This document shows positions 32,852 through 42,919 of a stretch of 64,000 nt of DNA, piece after piece. The notes beneath the pieces were generated by a model. That model saw only the letters and a list, made by a program, of their open reading frames with translations, ran no database searches and was not told the DNA's origin. A program made the position numbers and the translations under genes. The number at the start of each line of letters is the position of its first letter. Positions within the stretch are counted from its first letter, which is position 1. Source of the DNA: Bryobacteraceae bacterium. Lineage in GTDB: Bacteria; Acidobacteriota; Terriglobia; Bryobacterales; Bryobacteraceae. The stretch is from the NCBI GenBank assembly GCA_019187195.1, contig JABAQT010000021.1, positions 1 through 64,000 on the forward strand. The letters are read 5' to 3'.

Positions 32852-35800
32852 ATGTCTTTCTCCTCCCTACGCAATGCTTCCCTATTCTTCTTCTTCCTCG
32901 CCGTGACGCCCTCCCCTGCCCAGTTCGGCACCGGAGCCATCCTCGGCACCGTCTCAGACTCGAGCCAGGCTGTCATCCCGGGCGTTACCATCACTGCCCG
33001 CAACCTTGCCACCAACGAGTCGCGCACCTTCATCACCGATGCCGAGGGCAACTATCGCTTCACCGCTCTTCCCAACGGTTCCTATACCATCACCGCTACC
33101 GCGCCCTCCTTCCGGGTGGCCACCGTTTCAAATGTTGTGGTCGCCGTCAACACCCAGGTCCGCACGGATATCACCATGCAGGTGGGTAACGTCAGCGAGA
33201 AGGTCGAAGTGGAAGGAACCACGCCTCAACTACAGACCAACACCGCCGTGCTTGGTTCGGTCATCGACAACCGCACAATGCTCGAACTGCCCCTCAACAA
33301 CCGCAACTTCTTCGATCTTGCCGCCCTCACCCCCGGTTCGCTGCGAACCGTGGGAACCAGCAGCGTCATGGATTCCCGCTCCATCGACATCGGCGGCGTC
33401 CGCAATACTTCGACGGGAGCCAACCTGGACGGCGTCGACTTCACTGTCGTGAATCAGAATAACCCTGGAATCGCCCTGTCCGTGGACGCTCTGGCGGAGT
33501 TCAAAGTGGTCACGAACTTCATGGATGCCTCCTACGGGCACGGAGCCGCGTTCATCGACATGGTCACCAAGCGCGGCAGCAACTCGTTTCACGGCACCGC
33601 ATATAATTTCGTCCGGAACCGGGCATTTCAGGCGGGCCAGTTCTTCCGCCCCGCCGCCGGAGCCCCGCGGTTCACTTACAATCAACCGGGAGTCAGCGCC
33701 GGCGGCAAGATACGCAAGGATACGACATTCTTCTTTGTGAATTACGAGGCGCGCCGGCGGAGGACAGGGGTCATTCTTCAAGGTCTCATCCCCACGGACG
33801 AAATGATGGCGGGCAACTTCGCCGCCACCGGAAAGACCATCAAGGATCCGTCGAATAACAATACCCCCTTCCCCGGAGCCGTAATACCCCAAAGCCGCTT
33901 CGATCCCATGACGCAAAAAATGCTCCAGTATTTCCCCCACGCCAATTCGACGGGCCGTCCCGGCGTCAATTTTCTTATCACGCCGAGCGACTGGGAACGC
34001 CGCGACCAGGTGACCGGACGCATCGATCACCGTGTCTCTTCGAAGGGGAATCTGTTCGGACGCTACTCCTACGCCAACGACGATCTCACCAACGTCGCCT
34101 ACATAATCGGACTCGGCGTCATTCGTCCCGACCGGACCCAGCACCTGTCGGTCGGCTACACCCACGTCTTTTCGCCCACTTTCATCAGCGACACGCGGTT
34201 GGGATTCTTCAAAGCCTATCTCGCCCGCCAGAGCGATGGTGATCGCTACTCCACCAATTACGCCGCGAACCTCGGTTTCAAGAACCTGGCCCCAAGCCCC
34301 GGCGACTATACTCTCCCCAACGTGAACCTCACCGGCTACGCGCCGGGCTTTCCCGGGGCGAGCAACGGATTTGTCGGCTATGGGACTCACATCGTCCAAA
34401 ACAATATCTACTACCGTGGCGGGGAATCAGTGACCTGGATCCGCGGCGACCATACCGTGAAAGCCGGAATCGAATATTCCCACCTGATGGTCGGCTACGA
34501 TCAGGGCAGCAGCCAGAACGGCATCATTAACTTCACCGGCAACTATAGCGGAGACTCCTTTGGCGACTACCTGCTCGGCTTTCCCGGGTCAGCCACTGGA
34601 GGCTTGGGCAGCCTCGGCAACTACGGCGGCGTCGCCAAGTATTCCCTCGCCGAACAGATCTTCTATTACGTCCAGGACGACTGGCGCATCAACAACCGGC
34701 TCACCTTGAACCTCGGCTTGCGTTACGAATACCAGTCCCCCTATCGCGGCAGACTCGCGAATTTCGACCTCGGTCTTGGGCGGCAGTTGCTCGCCGGGCG
34801 GCCCGACTACTACATCCCCGGTACCGGCCTGTTTCAGAATACGGGTACCGTGGCTCTCCCGAATCCGCCCGTCGCCCCCGATAGGAACAACTACTCGCCG
34901 CGATTCGGCCTCGCATACCGGCTGGGTGGCAATACCACCATCCGTGCCGGCTTCGGCGTTTTCTACGCCTTCAGCGGCGGGGGAGCCGCTGTGAACAATA
35001 TGATGAGTACGCCCCCGTTCTTCGTTTTCGCCAACCTCGTATCAAGTCCCACAACGCCCCAGATCCGCATGTCCGACCTGTTTCCGGGGCCGGAGAAGAG
35101 CACCACCGGCGTCAGCAGCAATCAGGACCTGCTGCAGCGCACCGGATATCTCTACAACTACAACCTCAATATCCAGCATCAGATCCGCCCCGGCCTGCTC
35201 ATCGAATCCGGATACATGGGCAACACCGGTCACAAACAGTACGGGTCAGTGCTTCTCAACCAGCCTCGTTTGCCGCAAAACAAGGACAATCCGGAACCCT
35301 ATCAGACCCGCATGCCCTACCCCAATCTGCCGCCAGGCTTCAGCCAAAACACAAACTACCAGTGGACCAACTACAACGCGGGCTATCTGAAACTCGAACA
35401 GCGCCTCTGGCACGACCTCTCTTATACGGTTTCCTATGCCTTCTCGAAACTCATGGATAGCGGCGGCGCGGGCATGAACATGTACAACCGGCGCCCGGAA
35501 CACGAACCGGCGCCCAATCATGTCCCCCACAACTTCATTGCCAGTTACGTGTGGCAACTCCCCGTCGGCAAAGGCAAGGCGGTGAGCATTAGAAACGCGG
35601 TGCTCGATGGCTTCATAGGCGGATGGGAACTGGCCGGCATCACTAACTTCATTTCCGGTATGCGCTACACGATCGTCGCCGCCAGTGACCCCGCCAACGT
35701 GCTCGCCGGCGAACAGCGCGCCAATGCCGCCGGAGCCCCCATCCGCAAGTTGGACCCGCGCGTCAACAACCTTCTTGGTCTCGACAAGGCGGCCTACTCG

Positions 35801-36070
35801 ACGCCATCGAAGGGGACATTCGGAAATCTCGGCCGCAATACCCAACCCGGATTCGGTATTAACAATTGGGACGTCAGCTTCAGTAAGAACTTCCACGTCC
35901 CTAAGCTCGGGGAACAGTCCCGGCTGCAAATCCGCGCCGAGTTCTTCAATCTCTTCAACCATACCCAGTTCAACAATCCGATCGCCACAGTCAACGTCAG
36001 CACCTTCGGGTTGGTCAATAGCACCCGCGACCCCAGAATTTTGCAATTAGGCGGCAAGCTTTACTGGTAA
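32852..36070 (+). CDS. Oar-like TonB-dependent outer-membrane receptor
   Basis: A 1072-residue outer-membrane protein. Signal peptide to about residue 24 (FFFLAVTPSPAQ), then a carboxypeptidase-regulatory-like domain at about 28-115 (AILGTVSDSSQAVIPGVTITARN, GNYRFTALPNGSYTI), a plug-like region (LPLNNRNFFDLAALTPG, DGVDFTVVNQNNPG) and a large beta-barrel ending LQLGGKLYW with a terminal aromatic residue. Acidobacteria have large sets of these, thought to import oligosaccharides or other big ligands; the ligand is unknown. It has its own near-consensus promoter and a strong GGAGGT ribosome-binding site. No SusD-like lipoprotein is beside it. Confidence 0.9.
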   Translation: MSFSSLRNASLFFFFLAVTPSPAQFGTGAILGTVSDSSQAVIPGVTITARNLATNESRTFITDAEGNYRFTALPNGSYTITATAPSFRVATVSNVVVAVNTQVRTDITMQVGNVSEKVEVEGTTPQLQTNTAVLGSVIDNRTMLELPLNNRNFFDLAALTPGSLRTVGTSSVMDSRSIDIGGVRNTSTGANLDGVDFTVVNQNNPGIALSVDALAEFKVVTNFMDASYGHGAAFIDMVTKRGSNSFHGTAYNFVRNRAFQAGQFFRPAAGAPRFTYNQPGVSAGGKIRKDTTFFFVNYEARRRRTGVILQGLIPTDEMMAGNFAATGKTIKDPSNNNTPFPGAVIPQSRFDPMTQKMLQYFPHANSTGRPGVNFLITPSDWERRDQVTGRIDHRVSSKGNLFGRYSYANDDLTNVAYIIGLGVIRPDRTQHLSVGYTHVFSPTFISDTRLGFFKAYLARQSDGDRYSTNYAANLGFKNLAPSPGDYTLPNVNLTGYAPGFPGASNGFVGYGTHIVQNNIYYRGGESVTWIRGDHTVKAGIEYSHLMVGYDQGSSQNGIINFTGNYSGDSFGDYLLGFPGSATGGLGSLGNYGGVAKYSLAEQIFYYVQDDWRINNRLTLNLGLRYEYQSPYRGRLANFDLGLGRQLLAGRPDYYIPGTGLFQNTGTVALPNPPVAPDRNNYSPRFGLAYRLGGNTTIRAGFGVFYAFSGGGAAVNNMMSTPPFFVFANLVSSPTTPQIRMSDLFPGPEKSTTGVSSNQDLLQRTGYLYNYNLNIQHQIRPGLLIESGYMGNTGHKQYGSVLLNQPRLPQNKDNPEPYQTRMPYPNLPPGFSQNTNYQWTNYNAGYLKLEQRLWHDLSYTVSYAFSKLMDSGGAGMNMYNRRPEHEPAPNHVPHNFIASYVWQLPVGKGKAVSIRNAVLDGFIGGWELAGITNFISGMRYTIVAASDPANVLAGEQRANAAGAPIRKLDPRVNNLLGLDKAAYSTPSKGTFGNLGRNTQPGFGINNWDVSFSKNFHVPKLGEQSRLQIRAEFFNLFNHTQFNNPIATVNVSTFGLVNSTRDPRILQLGGKLYW

Positions 36071-36320
36071 ATTGCTCCCGTTTTCCTTCAGGCGCCCTTG
36101 CGCCGGCGCGCGTCCGCCCCGCTCACGCGGTCACAAATGGTTCGTTTTTCTTTTCGGCCCGCTAAGCCACACATAACTCAACAAATATTCAAGTTGACAT
36201 TCGCCCCCTCTTTCGATCCCTCTTGCCTCCGCCGGTTAACCTGTAGCCAGAACGGGTTACCGCCCACCCCCTAGCCCGGATGCGCGCTCGCGCCGGGCCA
36301 TTTCCCTGGAGGCTTAGCAA

Positions 36321-38492
36321 ATGTATCCGAATCCTCGTTGGGCCCGGCGTGTCCTTCCCCTGGCCTGGTTGGTCTGTTCCCTGCCGCTGGCAGCTCAGCC
36401 CAGTCTCACTACCATCGAAGACACTGTCTTCCGCGCCGACGGGCAGCGGTTCGACGGCGTCGCCTTGATCGAGTGGCGCAGTTTCCTCGCCTCCGATTCC
36501 TCCTCCATCGCCGCCTATGGAAAGAATTCCCGCATCATCAACGGAGTCCTGAAGGTCAGCCTCGTGCCCACCACAACAGCCTCCGTGGGCGCTTACTACG
36601 TCGTCAAGTACAGCAACAACGGCCGCGTCCTCTTTACCGAATACTGGGCCGTGTCTCCCAGCGCAACCTCGCTCAAGCTCAAGGATGTCCGTCTGGTCGG
36701 CCCCCCCATCGCCGGCTCCGTTGTTTACCCGCCCGCGGCCAACGCCGGGCCCGTCCAGATGGGCGATGTCATCGGTCTCGACGAGGAACTGGCCGCCAGA
36801 CCCAGAAAGAGCCTCGGCTTTATTCCTTCCCGCGCCGCCGTCATCAACTCCAACGGTGAGATCGATGCCGCCGCCGGCGATCCCACGGACTGTCTCCACG
36901 TCAACGGCTCCACGGGCCCCTGTTCGGCCTCCTCCGCTCCCGGCTTCGTGGACGCCGAACTCCCCGCCGGCGAGCTCAACGGATCCAACGCCGTCTTCAC
37001 GCTCGCCAACGCCCCCAATCCTCCAGGCAGCTTGCAACTCTATCGCAACGGGGTGCTCCAGAAACACGGATTCGATTTCGATCTCTCGGGCAATACCATC
37101 ACCTTCCAATCAGACGCCCTTCCCCAGTCAGGAGACGCGCTGGTTGCCTCCTATCGCATCGCCGGAGCCTCCGGCATGACCGGAGGCTCGGAAGCAAGCG
37201 GCGCTCTCACCGGTTTCTTCCCGTCCCCTTCCATCGCCCCCGGGGCCATCTCCGATCAGCACATCTCGCCAAACGCCGGCATCGTCGAATCCAAACTCGC
37301 GCTGAACTTCCCCACCCACTCGAATGCGAATGATCCCACCGCGGACCAGAAGGCGGCTCTCTCCGGTTCCGCCGGCTATCCTTCCAACACCAACCGCTTC
37401 ATCACCGATCAGGATTCCAGGCTTACCAACTCCAGGACTCCCACCGCCCACCCTCTCCTCGGGTCCTCCCACTACGACACCAACCCCGCCACCGTATCCC
37501 GCGGCGACCTCATCGTCGGCGTGGGGACTTCTCCCGCTCTTTGGACCCGGCTTCCCCTCGGCGCCCCCAACCGGTGCCTCACCTCGAATGGTTCCGATGC
37601 GCTATGGAACGCCTGCCTGTTCACCGGCTTCCCTCCCGGCTCCGTACCGTTCGTCGATGCATCGGGCAATCTCGCCCACAACAGCAGCCGCTTCAGTTGG
37701 GACAACGTGCAGCGCCGCCTCGGCGTGGGTGTAGCCTCGCCCACCTCCACCCTGACCGTCTATGATTCCTCGGTCATCGACGGAATCACTACGCTCGAAG
37801 TCCGGGCCGGGGAAGGGCAGTCGTCGGCGCCCCTCCAGCGCTGGAGAACGGTTGCCGGCGCCGATGTGGCGCGTCTCGAGGCCGATGGAAAACTCCTCGC
37901 CGCCTCAGTCCGCGCCGCCTCGAACGGCCAGGCCCCCTGGCAGCAGGATGGGATGCCCGCCGATCCCTCCCCGCTCCACGAAGGAGACGCCTGGCTCAAT
38001 GCCACGGAGATGGCCCGCAAATCCTTCGAGGCCGGGCAGAAGCATCCGTCTCCCCAGGTCATCTGTTCCATCGCCGGCGCCGGCACCTCATCGCTTACGA
38101 TGACCTCCCTCGGACAGTGCCGCATTCCCGCCTCCATGGTCCTCTCCGGCGACCGCTTCCGCATCGACTACGAACTCTCCCATGAAGGAACTTCCACCTC
38201 GTTCAGTTACTCCCTGTCCTTGGGTGGAGCCGTCCTCACCGCGCGCAGCGCTTCGGGTGCGGAAACCATGATTTCCGGCCGGAGCGATGTCATCCGCGCC
38301 GCTTCCACTCTCTATTGGGGCTGGCAGAGTTGGGGAACATCCCTCTCCGTGCTGGCCGGGGGCGGCAGCACCAGCGCTCCCGCCGGCGACATCATCGTCA
38401 CTGTCGAGGGGCAGATGACCTCCACCACTTCCGAAACCGTCACACTGCGCGGCCTCACCATCGTCCGCCTGCCGGCGCAGACGAATCCATAG
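36321..38492 (+). CDS. Large secreted protein with phage tail-fibre-like modules
   Basis: 723 residues with a signal peptide (LAWLVCSLPLAAQ). The middle carries units familiar from phage tail fibres: FTLANAPNPPGSLQLYRNG followed by GFDFDLSGNTITF and GDALVASYRI; then DPTADQKAALSG, SNTNRFITDQDSRLTNSRTP, HPLLGSSHYDTNPATVSRGD with VGTSPALWTRLPLGA; then VGVASPTSTLTVYDSS, a tail-spike/peptidase-chaperone-like linker. The C-terminal ~140 residues look like a jelly-roll domain (SGDRFRIDYELSHEG, TLRGLTIVRLP). In phages such modules trimerise and bind surfaces; on an exported protein an adhesin role is possible. GGAGG precedes the ATG. No other phage gene is present. Confidence 0.7.
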   Translation: MYPNPRWARRVLPLAWLVCSLPLAAQPSLTTIEDTVFRADGQRFDGVALIEWRSFLASDSSSIAAYGKNSRIINGVLKVSLVPTTTASVGAYYVVKYSNNGRVLFTEYWAVSPSATSLKLKDVRLVGPPIAGSVVYPPAANAGPVQMGDVIGLDEELAARPRKSLGFIPSRAAVINSNGEIDAAAGDPTDCLHVNGSTGPCSASSAPGFVDAELPAGELNGSNAVFTLANAPNPPGSLQLYRNGVLQKHGFDFDLSGNTITFQSDALPQSGDALVASYRIAGASGMTGGSEASGALTGFFPSPSIAPGAISDQHISPNAGIVESKLALNFPTHSNANDPTADQKAALSGSAGYPSNTNRFITDQDSRLTNSRTPTAHPLLGSSHYDTNPATVSRGDLIVGVGTSPALWTRLPLGAPNRCLTSNGSDALWNACLFTGFPPGSVPFVDASGNLAHNSSRFSWDNVQRRLGVGVASPTSTLTVYDSSVIDGITTLEVRAGEGQSSAPLQRWRTVAGADVARLEADGKLLAASVRAASNGQAPWQQDGMPADPSPLHEGDAWLNATEMARKSFEAGQKHPSPQVICSIAGAGTSSLTMTSLGQCRIPASMVLSGDRFRIDYELSHEGTSTSFSYSLSLGGAVLTARSASGAETMISGRSDVIRAASTLYWGWQSWGTSLSVLAGGGSTSAPAGDIIVTVEGQMTSTTSETVTLRGLTIVRLPAQTNP

Positions 38493-38613
38493 CCGTCCCC
38501 CTACGCTTGGGGGTGTGGTACTAGGGTCTTTTCCTTCCCCGGTAGGGCGATTTTGCGCTTGTTGGCCGCACCCCCGTTCCTTCAAGATGGTCTTGGGAGC
38601 CTAGGAAATCGCT

Positions 38614-38823
38614 ATGAACCTGCTTCGGCTTCGGCCACTATTGCGTGCTCTGCATCGACTCCGCGACGATCAGCGGGGCCAGGACATGGTGGAATACTCT
38701 GTCCTGGTCCTTATGGTGACCTTCGTCGTCTATGGCTGGCTTCCAACTTCCTATGCCCCCTCCCTCAGCGCCATCTGGGGAAGAGTCGCCAGCGTGATGT
38801 ACACACTCACCGGCGTTTCCTAA
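38614..38823 (+). CDS. Flp-type (type IVb) pilin-like protein
   Basis: 69 residues. RDDQRGQDMVEYSVLVLMVTFVVY carries the Flp prepilin signature: basic leader, cleavage expected after the Gly, a Glu five residues on (EY pair), then a hydrophobic helix. After cleavage about 47 residues would remain, typical for Flp pilins. AGGAA lies 7 nt before the ATG. No tad assembly genes (cpaB-F, tadV) are in the window, so the assembly machinery must lie elsewhere if the gene is functional. Its neighbour upstream is the tail-fibre-like secreted protein. Confidence 0.75.
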   Translation: MNLLRLRPLLRALHRLRDDQRGQDMVEYSVLVLMVTFVVYGWLPTSYAPSLSAIWGRVASVMYTLTGVS

Positions 38824-38827
38824 CCCT

Positions 38828-39808
38828 CTACCCGCCAAGATACTTCTTCAAGTCCGGATTCAACTGCTCCTGTACGTCCGGCTTGCTCAGGTCTTCCTTC
38901 AAGATCAGACGCGGAGCCAGGTTGTTGATCTTCTCCACCGGCTTGCCTTCCAACGCCGCCACCGCCGCCTTCACCGACTCATACCCCATCTTGAATGGAT
39001 TCTGCACCACCAGCGAATCGATCAGCCCGCTCTTCAAACCGTCCTCGAGCGTCGGACTCCAGTCGAAACCCACCATCTTCACCTTGCTCTGCCGCCCTTT
39101 CAGCGCCTGCGCCGCCCCCACCGTGCTCGATTCATTCGACGCGAACAAAGCCGCAAGATCCGAATGCGCCGTCAGCATGTTCTCCGCCACCGCCAGCGAT
39201 TGCGCGAAATCCGCCATCCCGAACCGCTTGTCCACAATCGCGATATTCGGATACTTCTCCTTGATCCGGTCCTCGAACCCCTGCTCGCGCGCCATCGTCG
39301 ATGCCGCCCCCGGCTGCACCGCCACCATCGCCACCTTGCCCTTCCCATCCAGAATCTTCCCGATCCGGTCCGCCGCCATCTGCCCCGCCGCGTAGTTGTC
39401 CGTCGCCACCTGCGAGACGAAATCGTTCGTGTCGATCGCCGAATCGAAAATCACCACGGGAATCTTCTCCCGCTTGGCGCGCTCCACCACGCTCACCATC
39501 GCCTTCTTATCGATCGGGGCCAGCGCGATCGCGTCCACCCGCCGGTTGATCATCGCATCCACTATCTGCAACTGCCCGTTGTAGTCCGTCTCCGTCGCCG
39601 GCCCGTTCCAACTCACCTCCACTCCCGCTTCTCTTGCCGCCGCGTTCGCTCCGGCGTGTACCGATTGCCAGAACAGATGCGCTCTCCCCTTCGGCACCAC
39701 TCCTATGATTCGTTTGTGCTCCCGCCTGCACGAGGAAAACCCGGCGGCCGAGCCAATCAGGATCGCGGTGAACCCGCGGCGCGTCGTCAAACAGGAATGG
39801 AATTTCAT
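38828..39808 (-). CDS. Periplasmic sugar-binding protein (ABC transporter, ribose-binding type)
   Basis: A 326-residue type I periplasmic binding protein (IIGVVPKGRAHLFWQSVHAGANAAAREAG, DAIALAPIDKKAMVSVVERA, PVVIFDSAIDTNDFVSQVATDN, AVQPGAASTMAREQGF, KMVGFDWSPTLEDGL). The N-terminus TTRRGFTAILIGSAAGFSSC combines a twin-Arg-like pair with a possible lipobox Cys. Such proteins bring sugars to an ABC importer, but no permease or ATPase gene is adjacent. Its ATG overlaps the stop of the cytochrome peroxidase gene upstream. Confidence 0.87.
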   Translation of the reverse strand: MKFHSCLTTRRGFTAILIGSAAGFSSCRREHKRIIGVVPKGRAHLFWQSVHAGANAAAREAGVEVSWNGPATETDYNGQLQIVDAMINRRVDAIALAPIDKKAMVSVVERAKREKIPVVIFDSAIDTNDFVSQVATDNYAAGQMAADRIGKILDGKGKVAMVAVQPGAASTMAREQGFEDRIKEKYPNIAIVDKRFGMADFAQSLAVAENMLTAHSDLAALFASNESSTVGAAQALKGRQSKVKMVGFDWSPTLEDGLKSGLIDSLVVQNPFKMGYESVKAAVAALEGKPVEKINNLAPRLILKEDLSKPDVQEQLNPDLKKYLGG

Positions 39809-40824
39809 TCGGGAAATTTCGCCGGCTCCTCGATCCGCTGCCAGCCTTCGCCGTTCAGCGCCTCGAGAAACGCCACCAGGCTCTTCTTTTCTTCCACGCT
39901 CAAGTGCAGCGGCTTGATCTTCTCATCCAGGTTCTTGTTTGCAATGCCGCCCTTGTCGTAATACTCGACTACCTCGTCCAGCGTCTTCAAACTGCCGTCA
40001 TGCATGTACGGAGCTGTCCGCGCAATGTCCCGCAACGTCGGCGTCTTGAATACGCCCCAATCCGCCTCGTTCTTCGTCACCACGTACCGCCCCAGGTCCG
40101 GGTCCGGCTTATCCATGCCCACTCCCAGGTTGTGGTAGGAATTCGATGTGAAGTTGACCCCTTCATGGCACTGGTCGCACTTGGCCTTGTCGAAGAACAC
40201 CTTCATCCCCCGCACCTGCCGCGCCGTCATCGCCTGCTTCCGGCCCGCCTGGTAGCGGTCGTAAGCCGAATCCCCCGACAACACCGTGCGCTCGAACGTG
40301 GCAATCGCCTTCGCCACCTGGTCAATCGTGATGTCCCCGGAGCCGAATACCTTGGCGAACATCGCCCGGTAGCCCGCAATCCCCTTTAATGCCGACACCA
40401 CCGCCGCATGCGTGTTTCCCATCTCGATGGGGTTCTCCATCGGCCCCACCGCCTGCGCCTCGAGCGAGCCGGCCCGTCCGTCCCAGAACTGCGCCAGGCT
40501 GTAGGCGCGGTTGATTACCGTCGGCGCGCTCCGCCCGCCCTTCTGTCCCCTGATCCCCGTCGATACCGCCGCTCCATCCGTGTAGGCGTACTGCGGAGCA
40601 TGACAGCTTGCGCACGATACCGAATTGTCCGCCGACAGCCGTTTGTCGAAATACAGCAGCTTTCCCAGCTCCGCCTTCTCCACCGTGTAGGGATTGTCCC
40701 TCGGAAACTGGACCGGCGGCAATCCCAGCGGAACCGGAACCGGACTCGCGTCCTTCTTCTCCGCGGCCATGGCGAGTCCCAGCGCCGCGGCCGCTATCCA
40801 ACACCGGGACACAATCCCCCTCAT
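39805..40824 (-). CDS. Di-haem cytochrome c peroxidase / MauG family protein
   Basis: A 339-residue periplasmic di-haem protein. Signal peptide to about residue 20; haem sites CASCH (N-terminal, high-potential side of the alternative branch) and CDQCH. Conserved segments: GKLLYFDKRLSADNSVSCASCH, RSAPTVINRAY, QFWDGRAGSLEAQA, FKTPTLRDIARTAPYMHDGSL. Family members reduce peroxide or oxidise a bound partner. GAGGTC lies upstream of the ATG. It follows the Cys-containing secreted protein by 28 bp and overlaps the sugar-binding protein gene. Confidence 0.9.
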   Translation of the reverse strand: MRGIVSRCWIAAAALGLAMAAEKKDASPVPVPLGLPPVQFPRDNPYTVEKAELGKLLYFDKRLSADNSVSCASCHAPQYAYTDGAAVSTGIRGQKGGRSAPTVINRAYSLAQFWDGRAGSLEAQAVGPMENPIEMGNTHAAVVSALKGIAGYRAMFAKVFGSGDITIDQVAKAIATFERTVLSGDSAYDRYQAGRKQAMTARQVRGMKVFFDKAKCDQCHEGVNFTSNSYHNLGVGMDKPDPDLGRYVVTKNEADWGVFKTPTLRDIARTAPYMHDGSLKTLDEVVEYYDKGGIANKNLDEKIKPLHLSVEEKKSLVAFLEALNGEGWQRIEEPAKFPE

Positions 40825-40852
40825 ATTGCTGACCTCGAAAAAATTCCCCTCT

Positions 40853-41395
40853 TTACTTCTTCAGGTATCCCTGCACGTACAGAGCCTTGTATCCGCCGTG
40901 CTGGCTCTCGGTTCCGCTCACTTCCATGATGTGCGCGGCATGTTCAATCGCCGTCTTGCGGAAATCCGTCATCCCGTCGCGCCGCGGATCATGCTCTTCC
41001 TCCATCAGCATATACATGGTGCCGTTCGCCGCCAGCAGCCCGATCGGCTGTCCGCTGCTGAAACACTTCTGCGCGCACGAACGGTGCTTTTCTCCATGCT
41101 TGCCCACCTGCAGATAGCAGGAAAAGTCCAGGATCTCGCCCACCACGGTCACCGCCTTCCCGGGGTTCGGCTTCCCGTTGATGGCCGCCCCAATTGTCGT
41201 CGATGACCAGGGAGCCGCCGGCTTCTCTCCCAGTTTTCCCATGGGAGCCGAATAGCTGCCTCCCGTGACTTGTCCCCATTCCTTCTGCAGAATCCCCGGC
41301 CCTTTGCCTTTCGTCTGGGCGCTCGCTCCGTTCATCAACAAACCGGCCAGGACACAGCCTGCGGCCAAAACTCCAAACGTCAGTAAGTTCTTCAT
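40853..41395 (-). CDS. Secreted cysteine-containing protein of unknown function
   Basis: 180 residues with a signal peptide (LLTFGVLAAGCVLAGLLMNGASAQ). The mature part has an OB-like pattern, AVTVVGEILDFSCYLQVGKHGEKHRSC, then AQKCFSSGQPIGLLAANGTMYML, with three conserved-looking Cys (FSCYL, RSCAQKC) and several His that could bind metal or haem. The family is not one I can name. GGAGG lies 9 nt before the ATG. It is the first gene of a run with the di-haem peroxidase and sugar-binding protein, so a redox or metal role is possible. Confidence 0.68.
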   Translation of the reverse strand: MKNLLTFGVLAAGCVLAGLLMNGASAQTKGKGPGILQKEWGQVTGGSYSAPMGKLGEKPAAPWSSTTIGAAINGKPNPGKAVTVVGEILDFSCYLQVGKHGEKHRSCAQKCFSSGQPIGLLAANGTMYMLMEEEHDPRRDGMTDFRKTAIEHAAHIMEVSGTESQHGGYKALYVQGYLKK

Positions 41396-41635
41396 CGATT
41401 GTTAGCCTCCTTTGCCGCGGACACTCGCCGCGCATCTGATGTAGTCCATCCCCAACCGCCGCCCGAATGGCAAACGGGCCCCTGAGGGTTTCCTAAGAAG
41501 TTATCATATCAACCAGCCTCGCGACGGCCGCCCGAGGCTAAGCCGGCATCCCGCCTCCGGAAAATTTTGTTCTCTTGCCGCCCGTGCAACGTTTTCCCGT
41601 TCCCGCTTGTCATAATGGTGGCGGAGGTATCCTGG

Positions 41636-42910
<1,275 letters not shown>

Positions 42911-42919
42911 CAGGACTTC

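Noticed and set aside
36193..36210. TTGACA upstream of the tail-fibre-like gene
   Set aside because: No -10 box at 16-18 bp, so not called a promoter.
38497..38520. CCCCC...GGGGG inverted repeat after the tail-fibre-like gene
   Set aside because: Only five paired bases and no T-run directly after; not called a terminator.
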